Positions 1-5,600 of a stretch of 23,203 nt of DNA are shown piece after piece. Source of the stretch: a virus. Within the stretch, counting starts at the first letter, position 1. Every line of letters begins with the position of its first letter. The position numbers and the translations under genes are program-made. Below the pieces are notes generated by a model. That model made no database searches. It saw only the letters and a program-made list of their open reading frames with translations, and was not told where the DNA came from. Location: positions 1-23,203 of the IMG/VR virus record IMGVR_UViG_3300010885_050987. One strand, written 5' to 3'.

Positions 1-921
1 CAAAAGAAAGGTGTATCTTTCAATGAAGCAGAACTTCAAATTATTAAGAATGATTATAAGAAGTGTGCAGAACAGAGAGATGAGTATAAGCATCAGCTTA
101 ATGCATCTAATAAAGAGAATGAAGCACTGAAGAGTAAAATAAGAGATTGGGAGGACAGGTATACAAAAAGTTTTAGCTATAGGGATATGGATAAGTTACA
201 GAAGACTATTGATGAACAGAAGAAAGAGATCCAAAAGCTCAAAGGAGACATTGTTGATTATGTCATTGAGAAAGATGATAAGTTAGAGGAAGCTAAAGCA
301 GTGATTGAAGCTCTTAAGGGTATGAAAACTCAGGGTTTTGAAGATTATGACCCTAGTGACTTTGTAGAACAAAAACATCCTATGTACCCTCTTCATTGGG
401 GTGGCTATGATAAGAACATTAAGGAGTTTGTTGAATCCGAACTTAATAATGAAGACCCTGTTGATGGTCTCTCAGAACTTTTACAAAAAGCTAAAGATTT
501 AACAGAAGGGGTTGAAGTAGACTTAGACAAGTCCTTAGATGAGCAATGTGATGAAGAGCCTATTGATTGGAATAATCTACCTAAAACCTTCCCTAATGAA
601 TTTCAAGATGAAGAAACAACAGCTGAGAACCTAGAAGAGAAGTTTGACAGAGGTGAAGATGTAATGGATTATTTTCAAGAGACCTGGAAGTGTCCTTGTA
701 ATATGTGTAAACAAGCAAGAGAAGAGAACACAGAAAAATCTTGGGAAGAAACAGCATCAGATTTAGCTTTAAAAGTAGCAAAGCTTGAAAAGAAAATAGA
801 AGAGCTTACGATTATTACACATACTAGCGATCCGAATTACAAATATTTTTTAGAGCATGGTAAGTGGCCTTATAGTGATGTGAACTCTGATGGTACTCTC
901 AAACAAACAACTGCTAAATAA
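1..921 (+). CDS. Acidic coiled-coil protein of unknown function, 5' end cut by window edge
   Basis: The reading frame is open from base 1 with no stop, so the Met at 187 is internal and the real start lies upstream of the window. The visible part is 306 residues. Roughly the first 110 residues are rich in Lys, Glu and Gln with heptad-like spacing, which suggests a long coiled coil. The middle is strongly acidic (many Asp-Glu-Glu runs). A compact Cys cluster, CPCNMC, lies at visible residues 231-236 (bases 691-708) and could bind a metal. A second short coiled stretch follows near residues 250-275. I do not recognise the family. It leads into a run of small plus-strand phage genes, so an early or accessory role is possible. 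The coding call is firm; the function is open. Confidence 0.8.
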   Translation, partial: QKKGVSFNEAELQIIKNDYKKCAEQRDEYKHQLNASNKENEALKSKIRDWEDRYTKSFSYRDMDKLQKTIDEQKKEIQKLKGDIVDYVIEKDDKLEEAKAVIEALKGMKTQGFEDYDPSDFVEQKHPMYPLHWGGYDKNIKEFVESELNNEDPVDGLSELLQKAKDLTEGVEVDLDKSLDEQCDEEPIDWNNLPKTFPNEFQDEETTAENLEEKFDRGEDVMDYFQETWKCPCNMCKQAREENTEKSWEETASDLALKVAKLEKKIEELTIITHTSDPNYKYFLEHGKWPYSDVNSDGTLKQTTAK

Positions 922-929
922 TTTTTTGC

Positions 930-957
930 TTGACTCCTACTTTATTTACTATAGAAT
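930..957 (+). promoter_or_regulatory. Putative sigma70-like promoter ahead of the 73-aa gene
   Basis: TTGACT at 930-935 and TAGAAT at 952-957 are separated by 16 bases, a reasonable host-type -35/-10 pair. The -10 box ends only six bases before the ATG at 964, so the transcript would start at or next to the start codon. There is no Shine-Dalgarno sequence. The call is an inference from motif spacing. Confidence 0.35.
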
Positions 958-963
958 TTAATT

Positions 964-1185
964 ATGCCTAAAGCTACTTTAACTTTTGATCTCCCTGAAG
1001 AAGAGTCATTACATCAAATGACTATTAATGCTGGAAAGTATTATTCTGCTCTTTTTGAAATTGACCAGTACATGAGAAATCAGATCAAATATGCATCTGA
1101 TGATACACCAGAACTTTTTGGGGAAGCTATTCAAATGGTAAGAGATGAACTTTGGAGTATTCTAAACAGCAGCAATATAAATTGA
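964..1185 (+). CDS. Small conserved-type phage protein, 73 aa, unknown function
   Basis: This 73-residue soluble protein starts MPKATLTFDLPEEE and continues into a predicted helical region with the segment EIDQYMRNQIKY. Its layout (short N-terminal strand reading as a 'lysine-alanine-threonine-phenylalanine-leucine-proline-glutamate-glutamate' type opening, then an aromatic/acidic helix) resembles a small protein I associate with many T4-like and marine phages whose function is unknown; that is recollection, not a search. It has no signal peptide, membrane segment or Cys. The ATG at 964 lacks a Shine-Dalgarno sequence but follows a promoter-like sequence. The next gene starts five bases after its stop, so the two are probably co-transcribed. 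Confidence 0.75.
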   Translation: MPKATLTFDLPEEESLHQMTINAGKYYSALFEIDQYMRNQIKYASDDTPELFGEAIQMVRDELWSILNSSNIN

Positions 1186-1190
1186 GACCT

Positions 1191-1526
1191 ATGACAAAAC
1201 AACAATTCGAAGAGGTTATCCTCAAACTACAATTAACTCAATTGAGAAGCCAACAGCTTTATAAGCTTGGAGTTGATCTAATGGAAATCGAAGAACCTTA
1301 TCACAAGGTGATTGATATTCTTTTTAATTCATGTTTTAATGGAGAACAGATGGGTTGGATTGATTGGTTTCTTTATGAGAGAGTTGGTATCAATGGTAAG
1401 ATTCTTAAAGCTACAAAGAAAGTAGGTAGAAAGAAAGTAGAGATCTGTTATGATATTGATTCTCTTTGGGAGACAGTATGTGAATATGGACAACAAAAAG
1501 ACTTTGATAATAGAGTAGGAGAATAA
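1191..1526 (+). CDS. Small phage protein of unknown function, 111 aa
   Basis: I place the start at ATG 1191. An in-frame TTG at 1152 would add 13 residues but would overlap the preceding gene by 34 bases, and ATG 1191 sits just five bases after that gene's stop. The protein is mainly helical at the N-terminus (MTKQQFEEVILKLQLTQLR), then has a segment EEPYHKVIDILF followed by WIDWFLYER and a C-terminal SLWETV helix. This Tyr-His/Trp-rich pattern resembles small uncharacterised phage proteins. No catalytic motif is visible. It ends one base before the start of the APS-kinase-like gene, which has a GGAG ribosome-binding site inside this gene's last codons, so translation of the pair is probably coupled. 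Confidence 0.75.
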   Translation: MTKQQFEEVILKLQLTQLRSQQLYKLGVDLMEIEEPYHKVIDILFNSCFNGEQMGWIDWFLYERVGINGKILKATKKVGRKKVEICYDIDSLWETVCEYGQQKDFDNRVGE

Positions 1527-1527
1527 T

Positions 1528-2085
1528 ATGAAACCTACTGTCGTTTGGATCACTGGATTGTCTGGAGCTGGAAAGACAACAACAGCAAATGCTCTTAAGG
1601 GGTTCCTAGAAGAAAAAGGACATAGAGTAGGTACTGTGGACGGGGATGATGTAAGAAGACTCTCTGAAAAGCCTATTGGTTTTAGTATAATGGATCGAAT
1701 AAAAAACAATAATATAGCTGTATATTCTGCTAGAAATATGTTTGAGTTTCAGAAAGTAGAAATTGTTATTGTTTCTATGATTTCACCGTTAAAGGAAATG
1801 AGAGATAATGCTAGAGACATTTTAACGAAATACTCTAAAGCCAGATTCATTGAAGTGTATATGGATACACCTTTAGAGATTTGTGAAGAAAGAGATCCAA
1901 AGGGTCTTTATAAGAAAGTTCGTGCTGGTGAGATTAAAGACTTTACAGGAATTGATTCCCCATATGAAATACCTGAATTTCCAGAAGTAATAATTCATCC
2001 AAAAAGTACACTTTTTGGTGAAATGACAGTTGATAGAGCAGTAAATATAATCTATAATATAATTCAAACAAATACAATACTATGA
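1528..2085 (+). CDS. cysC: APS (adenylylsulfate) kinase-like P-loop enzyme
   Basis: This 185-aa protein matches the APS kinase pattern along its length. It has a Walker A loop GLSGAGKTT at residues 10-18, the DGD(D)VR substrate motif at 38-43, DRIKN at 56-60 (the Arg and Asn of the family's DRxxN), ISP at 85-87 with the Ser expected in family members, and ERDPKGLYKK followed by RAGEIKDFTGIDSPYE at 121-147. APS kinases phosphorylate the 3'-hydroxyl of adenosine 5'-phosphosulfate to give PAPS, the activated sulfate used for assimilation or sulfation. The length is close to free-standing bacterial CysC (about 200 aa). The segment after DRIKN diverges from the usual IRR, so substrate preference should be treated cautiously. 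GGAG lies about ten bases before ATG. The stop overlaps the next ATG (ATGA), so the two are probably co-translated. No other sulfur gene is visible nearby. Confidence 0.88.
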   Translation: MKPTVVWITGLSGAGKTTTANALKGFLEEKGHRVGTVDGDDVRRLSEKPIGFSIMDRIKNNNIAVYSARNMFEFQKVEIVIVSMISPLKEMRDNARDILTKYSKARFIEVYMDTPLEICEERDPKGLYKKVRAGEIKDFTGIDSPYEIPEFPEVIIHPKSTLFGEMTVDRAVNIIYNIIQTNTIL

Positions 2086-2525
2086 CAACAAAGAAGACTC
2101 TACTACTAACTAACGACATGTATCTTCAGTTTACTGAAGAGGAGCTGAGTTCTATTGGAGCAGGTCCTGGAACAAAGTTTGAAGTAAAGCTTCATGATGA
2201 TGGATCTATTGAGCTCCGTCCTTATGTTAAGATGGAGCTCGATATGGAGGAATGGCCTCGAGAAATTCTTGAAACGATTGTCAAGGAGTCTTGTGAGCAG
2301 GATATTTCTGCTAATGATGTTATTTGCAATTTGTTAAAGGAATCTTTGGATCATTTGGAGCAATACCCGACTAATAAAGATAGCAATCAAGCCAAAGAGG
2401 AGCTTCTCTTTGAAAGAGCTGCTATTGATCCTAATTTTACTAATAATGATACAAGCATCTGTAATAGTAATAAGATCGAGAAGGATATGATATACAAAGC
2501 TCCTAGAAAGCCAATTGAATTATAA
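2082..2525 (+). CDS. AbrB/MazE-like small protein (possible DNA-binding), 147 aa
   Basis: The N-terminal 50 residues have the look of an AbrB/SpoVT-type swapped-hairpin domain: an opening strand ending LTNDMYLQFTEEEL, the glycine turn GAGPGTKFEVKL and the closing DDGSIELRP. Proteins of this fold bind DNA as dimers, often as transition-state regulators or antitoxins. Residues about 55-95 are helical with ISANDVICNLLKESL, which could be a ribbon-helix-helix-like or dimerisation segment. The C-terminal third is polar and probably disordered. The gene overlaps the APS-kinase gene by four bases (ATGA). No toxin partner is visible; the upstream neighbour is an enzyme. The fold call is by eye and moderate, and the regulatory role is inference. 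Confidence 0.5.
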   Translation: MTTKKTLLLTNDMYLQFTEEELSSIGAGPGTKFEVKLHDDGSIELRPYVKMELDMEEWPREILETIVKESCEQDISANDVICNLLKESLDHLEQYPTNKDSNQAKEELLFERAAIDPNFTNNDTSICNSNKIEKDMIYKAPRKPIEL

Positions 2526-2568
2526 TTTTAAGGACTAGATTAAAGGGTAGTTAGTATTAATTAATAGT

Positions 2569-3150
2569 ATGAAGAAAGTATTATTAATATCAGTACTGTT
2601 TATTGCAGGTTGTACTGTATACACTGAAAAACAATCTGAAGCTTTAAGTCAAAATGCATATGCAACGAATGATTCATTAAATAAGGCAAGAGTAGATCTT
2701 GCCTATTACTACTCTGATCAGACAACACGATTGGTTAAGATACCTAAGAAGAGAATTAACATTCAATCTATATATGAAACAGGTGTAGTTGTAAAGGGTA
2801 CAAAGACAGGACCAGGTACAAGAGTCGTTATTGTACCTGATCAGTATAAGAATGATAAGATTGTTGTAGTTGGGTCAGCTGAATATCAAGAACTGTTAAA
2901 AACAAAAGCAATTGCACAGCAGTTAAAAAAGGACAATGAAAATATTCTTTTAGCAAAAACTAACACTGATAAAGAATTAGCAAAGCAGGCGGAAAACAAC
3001 AATAAGATGGTTATAGCTCTCAATACAATGCAAAAGCAACTTGTACAGAAGGACCTGGCTATTCTGTGGAGAAATATTATTATTATTAGCTTATTAAGTC
3101 TAATTGGTGGTTATATCTACTTAAGATTGAATAAGTTATTCTTTCTTTAG
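2569..3150 (+). CDS. Probable unimolecular spanin (outer-membrane lipoprotein with C-terminal membrane anchor)
   Basis: The N-terminus MKKVLLISVLFIAGC is a lipoprotein signal peptide with lipobox IAGC (Cys15). The +2 residue is Thr rather than Asp, so sorting to the outer membrane is expected. Residues about 20-100 form a mixed strand region, and about 105-165 are a Lys/Gln/Asn/Leu-rich probable coiled coil. Residues 169-185 form a single hydrophobic segment near the C-terminus, followed by a short basic tail. A protein tethered to the outer membrane by lipid at one end and to the inner membrane by a helix at the other is the architecture of a u-spanin (phage T1 gp11 type), which fuses the two membranes in the last step of lysis. 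At 193 aa it is longer than T1 gp11. The downstream membrane-protein and endolysin genes support the call. No strong ribosome-binding site is visible. Confidence 0.72.
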   Translation: MKKVLLISVLFIAGCTVYTEKQSEALSQNAYATNDSLNKARVDLAYYYSDQTTRLVKIPKKRINIQSIYETGVVVKGTKTGPGTRVVIVPDQYKNDKIVVVGSAEYQELLKTKAIAQQLKKDNENILLAKTNTDKELAKQAENNNKMVIALNTMQKQLVQKDLAILWRNIIIISLLSLIGGYIYLRLNKLFFL

Positions 3151-3170
3151 TAGAAATTCATGTATATATG

Positions 3171-3178
3171 ATTAAATA
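3171..3178 (+). promoter_or_regulatory. Late-promoter-like AT box ahead of the 42-aa gene
   Basis: ATTAAATA lies five bases before ATG 3184. It differs at two positions from the T4 late -10 consensus TATAAATA and has the same placement as the better matches in this window. Weak on its own; the repeated placement is the reason to record it. Confidence 0.25.
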
Positions 3179-3183
3179 TATAC

Positions 3184-3312
3184 ATGGATAAAATTATTAA
3201 AATCATTTCATCTGTAGCTAGTTCAGTTGCTGACTGGATTACCTCCAACCCTAAGACAGCTCTCGCCCTACTCTTGTTTATTGTAGGCTTCATTCTTGGA
3301 ACATTGTTCTAA
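3184..3312 (+). CDS. Short single-span membrane protein, 42 aa (holin/lysis-accessory candidate)
   Basis: A complete 43-codon frame runs from ATG 3184 to TAA 3312. Residues 1-19 (MDKIIKIISSVASSVADWI) look like an amphipathic helix. After a short SNPK turn, residues about 26-42 are a clean hydrophobic membrane span ending GFILGTLF. There are no Cys residues and only three Lys. It lies 33 bases after the spanin-like gene and belongs to the lysis module by position. Small single-span proteins with an amphipathic helix include pinholins and holin regulators, but the sequence alone does not separate these from a simple membrane peptide. An AT-rich promoter-like box precedes it. Confidence 0.6.
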   Translation: MDKIIKIISSVASSVADWITSNPKTALALLLFIVGFILGTLF

Positions 3313-3336
3313 GAACTGTTTTCACCGATCTACTGC

Positions 3337-3438
3337 ATGTACGAGCACACACGCTCTACCTATCTCTATGTTTCAATGAATATCTATAGTCTTGTTTTAG
3401 GCTTTGGAATAGCTCAATGTTTGTTCAAGCCGATATAA
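3337..3438 (+). CDS. Possible 33-aa membrane micro-protein
   Basis: ATG 3337 opens a 33-codon frame ending in TAA at 3436-3438. The product starts MYEHTRSTYLYVSM and continues into a hydrophobic stretch, about residues 15-29 (NIYSLVLGFGIAQCL), ending FKPI. It fills the gap between the 42-aa membrane protein and the holin-like gene, and its stop overlaps the TATAAATA box. There is no Shine-Dalgarno sequence, but most neighbours lack one too. A frame this short can arise by chance; its membrane character and position in a lysis module are the only support. Confidence 0.35.
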   Translation: MYEHTRSTYLYVSMNIYSLVLGFGIAQCLFKPI

Positions 3439-3441
3439 ATA
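3434..3441 (+). promoter_or_regulatory. T4-late-type promoter box TATAAATA
   Basis: This is an exact match to the T4 late promoter -10 element TATAAATA, seven bases before ATG 3449 of the holin-like gene. In T4 such boxes are read by the phage sigma factor gp55 and need no -35 element. The predicted start of transcription would lie at or within a few bases of the start codon. It would drive the holin-like gene, the endolysin and the four-cysteine gene. Confidence 0.5.
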
Positions 3442-3448
3442 ATAATAG

Positions 3449-3802
3449 ATGAACAATCAGCGTAGAAGACTTTTTTCAAAAGAAAACTTCCTTGAAGGCA
3501 ATCGCCAGAAGTGGCTTATTGTGTTTTTAGGATTTGGTTTACTTATTTTAGTTGTTGATGCATTAAATGTCCTTAAAGACCCGACCCCATATCTCACCTT
3601 CCTCACGTTTTGTGCGGGGTCCTTCATAATCGGCTATTCAGGTACAGAAACCATGAAACTCTTTAGATCTGAATCATCTAATGTCAATGAAACAACCGAG
3701 CAAAGTGAAAATAAATACGTAAAGAAGGATATTTCTGTAGATCAACGAATTTTAACAAATAACGCTAAAGAAGATGGGTACAATATTGAAGAAAACGTAT
3801 AA
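3449..3802 (+). CDS. Two-helix membrane protein, holin-like, 117 aa
   Basis: After a basic N-terminus (MNNQRRRLFSK) there are two predicted membrane spans: residues 22-40 (starting WLIVFLGFGLLILVV) and 48-64 (YLTFLTFCAGSFIIGYSG). They are separated by a short DPTP turn. The C-terminal 50 residues are polar and acidic. Basic N-terminus, two spans and polar tail fit a class II type holin topology. Its stop overlaps the endolysin start by one base (TAATG), the usual holin-endolysin coupling. It has no enzymatic motif. Holin is the favoured reading because of context, but other small phage membrane proteins look similar. Expression would come from the TATAAATA box at 3434. Confidence 0.6.
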   Translation: MNNQRRRLFSKENFLEGNRQKWLIVFLGFGLLILVVDALNVLKDPTPYLTFLTFCAGSFIIGYSGTETMKLFRSESSNVNETTEQSENKYVKKDISVDQRILTNNAKEDGYNIEENV

Positions 3803-4413
3803 TGAAGACACCATCTCCCACAGCTTTAGACTTAATACTTGAATACGAAGTTGGTGGCGGGCAAAGCTATTATACACGGTATCTTTCACATCCAACCTGG
3901 CCTGGCGGTGCTTCTGGTACAACATTAGCTATCGGTGTTGATTGCGGGTACTACTCACAAGACGAGTTAGCAAAGATTTTTCATTTCTTACCTTTAGGTC
4001 AATTAGAAGCTATTAAGAACGCATCTGGTAAAACAAGTCAAGCTGGTAAAGCATATGTTCAGAAGATTAAACCACTCAATATCACTGTTAGCTGGGAACA
4101 AGCAGTAGAAATCTTCAATACATTAACCTGGCCTAAGTTTGCGAGGCTAGCAGAGAAGGCTTTTCCCGGGTTGGATCAACTTTGCGACAACGCTTATGGT
4201 GCATTAGTCTCGCTTGTCTTTAATAGAGGCACTGCAATGCAAGGCGATAGTAGATTAGAGATGAGAAATATTCGTTCTTTAGTTCAGAAGAAGGATTATA
4301 AGGGGATTGCTAAAGAACTAAGAAAAATGAAACGGATATGGGAAGGAAAAAACCTAGATGGCTTATTAGCCCGTAGAGAAGCTGAAGCTGCTTTGGTCGA
4401 AACTTGTATATGA
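3802..4413 (+). CDS. Endolysin, lysozyme/muramidase-like, 203 aa
   Basis: The N-terminal segment ALDLILEYEVGGG carries the acidic pair Glu14/Glu16, one of which is the likely catalytic glutamate. WPGGASGTTLAIGVDCGY (residues 33-50) corresponds to the glycine-rich beta region of phage lysozymes (T-I-G-x-G type). A helical domain follows, with NAYGALVSLVFNRG, the usual lysozyme-superfamily core, and an Arg-rich end GLLARREAEAAL. This resembles a lysozyme-like family in proteobacterial genomes and phages that carries the same WPGGASG motif. It would cut the glycan strands of peptidoglycan. It has no signal peptide or SAR segment, so release into the periplasm would need a holin, consistent with the gene directly upstream. 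The start overlaps the upstream stop by one base, and the stop overlaps the next ATG (ATGA). Confidence 0.8.
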   Translation: MKTPSPTALDLILEYEVGGGQSYYTRYLSHPTWPGGASGTTLAIGVDCGYYSQDELAKIFHFLPLGQLEAIKNASGKTSQAGKAYVQKIKPLNITVSWEQAVEIFNTLTWPKFARLAEKAFPGLDQLCDNAYGALVSLVFNRGTAMQGDSRLEMRNIRSLVQKKDYKGIAKELRKMKRIWEGKNLDGLLARREAEAALVETCI

Positions 4414-4613
4414 GCAATTTAATTAATGAGTTCTTTTCTCTGGATCAACCGTGTCCTGAGAAAGTACCTAACTGTGTAAATTTAAGAGAGCAGTATCTTA
4501 CAGAGTTACAAACAGCGCGTTCAGCTAGTTGCCAGCATTGCGATGAAACAAAGATAAAAGTTAAGTATATGGAAATTGTCTGGAACGCTTTTATAGATTC
4601 GCTTAATTTCTAA
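4410..4613 (+). CDS. Four-cysteine mini-protein, 67 aa, possible zinc ribbon
   Basis: I choose ATG 4410, which overlaps the endolysin stop as ATGA, over an in-frame TTG two codons earlier. Cysteines at residues 15, 22, 41 and 44 give C-x6-C-x18-C-x2-C, with CQHC as the second pair, so one zinc ion could be bound. Between the pairs is a helix (NLREQYLTELQTARSA), and the C-terminal KVKYMEIVWNAF is another. I do not recognise the family. Overlap with the endolysin indicates late co-expression, but nothing shows a lysis function. It converges tail-to-tail with the metallopeptidase-like gene, their last three bases overlapping. Confidence 0.65.
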   Translation: MSNLINEFFSLDQPCPEKVPNCVNLREQYLTELQTARSASCQHCDETKIKVKYMEIVWNAFIDSLNF

Positions 4614-5083
4614 ATTATCTTACTAAAGTATCTATAGTACTTGGTAAATTTAGTAAGATGGGTACGTGCAAACTGACGTGCATCGACTTCATACTCGTTC
4701 CTAAAGTAAGCATTAGTATTATGCTTTACGTCATCCTTATCGTATGTTAGTTTATTAGCACTTATCTTGTAAACTCTACTTTGCATCCAATGTCTAAACT
4801 CGTGTAGAAAATGATCGAAGAAAGCTAAACATTTCTTACGTCGAGATTTTGCTTTACTATCAGGTTCATCGCAAATGCAAATCTTGTCTGTTGTAAATGT
4901 ATAAAAACTTTCATCTGAACCATATTTTATCTGCAGTGTTAGTATTTTACTTTTTGTATGCGTTGTAGGTTCAAGCTCAGCAAAGAGTAAGCTCAGAGCT
5001 GCTTCCATAGCATATAGGTCGATCTTATTCTCCTCAAACCAAGGAATGGAGTTTGGTGTAAGCTTTAATTTAAATACGATCAT
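4610..5083 (-). CDS. Zincin-type metallopeptidase-like protein, 157 aa
   Basis: HEFRH at residues 94-98 is an HExxH zinc-metallopeptidase signature in a predicted helix (FFDHFLHEFRHWMQ). About 33 residues later NEYEVDARQFA supplies Glu132 in an ExxxxA-type helix, the usual third zinc ligand in gluzincin-like families. The N-terminal 65 residues are strand-rich. There is no signal peptide or membrane span, so it probably acts in the cytoplasm. Candidates include an ImmA/IrrE- or SprT-like role, or a phage-specific protease; no helix-turn-helix is visible. It is the only minus-strand gene between 1 and 7135, with its own divergent upstream region (5084-5125). The start ATG at 5083 has no good Shine-Dalgarno sequence. 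Confidence 0.65.
   Translation of the reverse strand: MIVFKLKLTPNSIPWFEENKIDLYAMEAALSLLFAELEPTTHTKSKILTLQIKYGSDESFYTFTTDKICICDEPDSKAKSRRKKCLAFFDHFLHEFRHWMQSRVYKISANKLTYDKDDVKHNTNAYFRNEYEVDARQFARTHLTKFTKYYRYFSKII
4617..4659. repeat. Perfect 11-bp inverted repeat at a convergent gene junction (possible terminator)
   Basis: ATCTTACTAAA at 4617-4627 is the exact reverse complement of TTTAGTAAGAT at 4649-4659, with a 21-base loop that has a further weak pairing (AGTA with TACT). It begins four bases after the stop of the four-cysteine gene and lies inside the 3' end of the metallopeptidase gene. There is no T-run on the plus side; the minus-side exit is AT-rich. It may end or block convergent transcription or stabilise mRNA ends. 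Confidence 0.4.
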
Positions 5084-5106
5084 TGTAGATTATTAGTATT
5101 ACTATC

Positions 5107-5117
5107 TATAATATAAT
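5107..5117 (+). promoter_or_regulatory. Two overlapping TATAAT -10 boxes
   Basis: TATAAT occurs at 5107-5112 and again at 5112-5117, eight bases before ATG 5126. A poor -35 (TTGTAG, 5083-5088) lies 18 bases before the first. It sits in the 42-base divergent gap between the metallopeptidase-like gene and the 64-aa gene. Transcripts would again start close to the start codon. Confidence 0.4.
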
Positions 5118-5125
5118 ATACAAAC

Positions 5126-5320
5126 ATGAATGCTACCACGGAAAATTTAACTGTTATCGAGGCGCCAACGGAACTTACTGTCTCTGATATTAAATCGCTA
5201 GACTTTATTATTGACACATGTTTAACAGCAAATGTGTTTGCAGATATTAGTGTACCTTTAGTGCAGGATCTTAGTACAAAACTTAAAAAACTTGTACAAG
5301 TGTTAGATCAAGCATCTTAA
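5126..5320 (+). CDS. Hypothetical protein, 64 aa
   Basis: A small acidic, soluble protein with no recognised motif. The first 18 residues are Thr/Glu-rich and probably flexible. The remainder is predicted helical (DIKSLDFIIDTCLTANVF, then VQDLSTKLKKLVQVLDQ), giving a two-helix hairpin with one Cys. It is preceded by a good -10 box but no Shine-Dalgarno sequence. The next gene begins 29 bases downstream. Support for coding is the complete frame, the fit to the gene spacing and the neighbouring promoter; the function is unknown. Confidence 0.6.
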   Translation: MNATTENLTVIEAPTELTVSDIKSLDFIIDTCLTANVFADISVPLVQDLSTKLKKLVQVLDQAS

Positions 5321-5349
5321 AACCATGTGTAGCGTTATTCATAAATATT

Positions 5350-5562
5350 ATGGTAATGTCTACTATATCGGCAATATCGGCAATCTGTGAGGAGTTCACT
5401 GATGCAATGCTCGTTGATCATAAGAAGGGTAGTATTATAGTCAATGTCAAAAAACAATGGTTCTCTTGTTTGAATAAGCGCCTTATTTCAATGAAATGTA
5501 AGCTAGTACATAAGTCACCAATTAGTACAGGATATACATGTACATATGTTTATGCAGAATAA
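5350..5562 (+). CDS. Hypothetical protein, 70 aa
   Basis: The frame opens at ATG 5350, with a second ATG two codons on at 5356; either could be the start. The product has a helical N-terminus containing a short tandem repeat (ISAISAI, from two copies of ATATCGGCA at 5365-5382). A strand-rich part follows (GSIIVNVKKQWF, then LVHKSPISTGYTCTYVYAE). Three internal Cys are present with no obvious metal-site spacing. ATAAATAT, a late-box-like sequence, lies only a few bases upstream of the start. I do not recognise it. Confidence 0.55.
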   Translation: MVMSTISAISAICEEFTDAMLVDHKKGSIIVNVKKQWFSCLNKRLISMKCKLVHKSPISTGYTCTYVYAE

Positions 5563-5564
5563 TG

Positions 5565-5592
5565 TTGATACCCGATCATAAGTCAGTATAAT
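5565..5592 (+). promoter_or_regulatory. Sigma70-like promoter ahead of the nuclease gene
   Basis: TTGATA at 5565-5570 and TATAAT at 5587-5592 are 16 bases apart, the best host-type promoter in the window. The -10 box ends eight bases before ATG 5601, so the transcript probably starts within about three bases of the start codon. It would drive the nuclease gene and the overlapping 159-aa gene. Confidence 0.5.
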
Positions 5593-5600
5593 AGGCTGAT

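Noticed and set aside
1152-1190. TTG start adding 13 residues to the 111-aa gene
   Set aside because: It would overlap the upstream gene by 34 bases; ATG 1191 lies five bases after that gene's stop and fits the spacing of the region.
1329-1709. Minus-strand 126-codon frame opposite the small unknown and the APS kinase
   Set aside because: Antisense to two supported genes, hydrophobic shadow composition and no start signal. Likewise 593-781 and 1873-2067.
4404-4409. TTG start for the four-cysteine gene
   Set aside because: ATG 4410 overlaps the endolysin stop as ATGA, the coupling used elsewhere in this window.
5365-5382. Tandem ATATCGGCA repeat
   Set aside because: Only two 9-bp copies inside a coding frame (Ile-Ser-Ala); too small to be a regulatory or attachment repeat.
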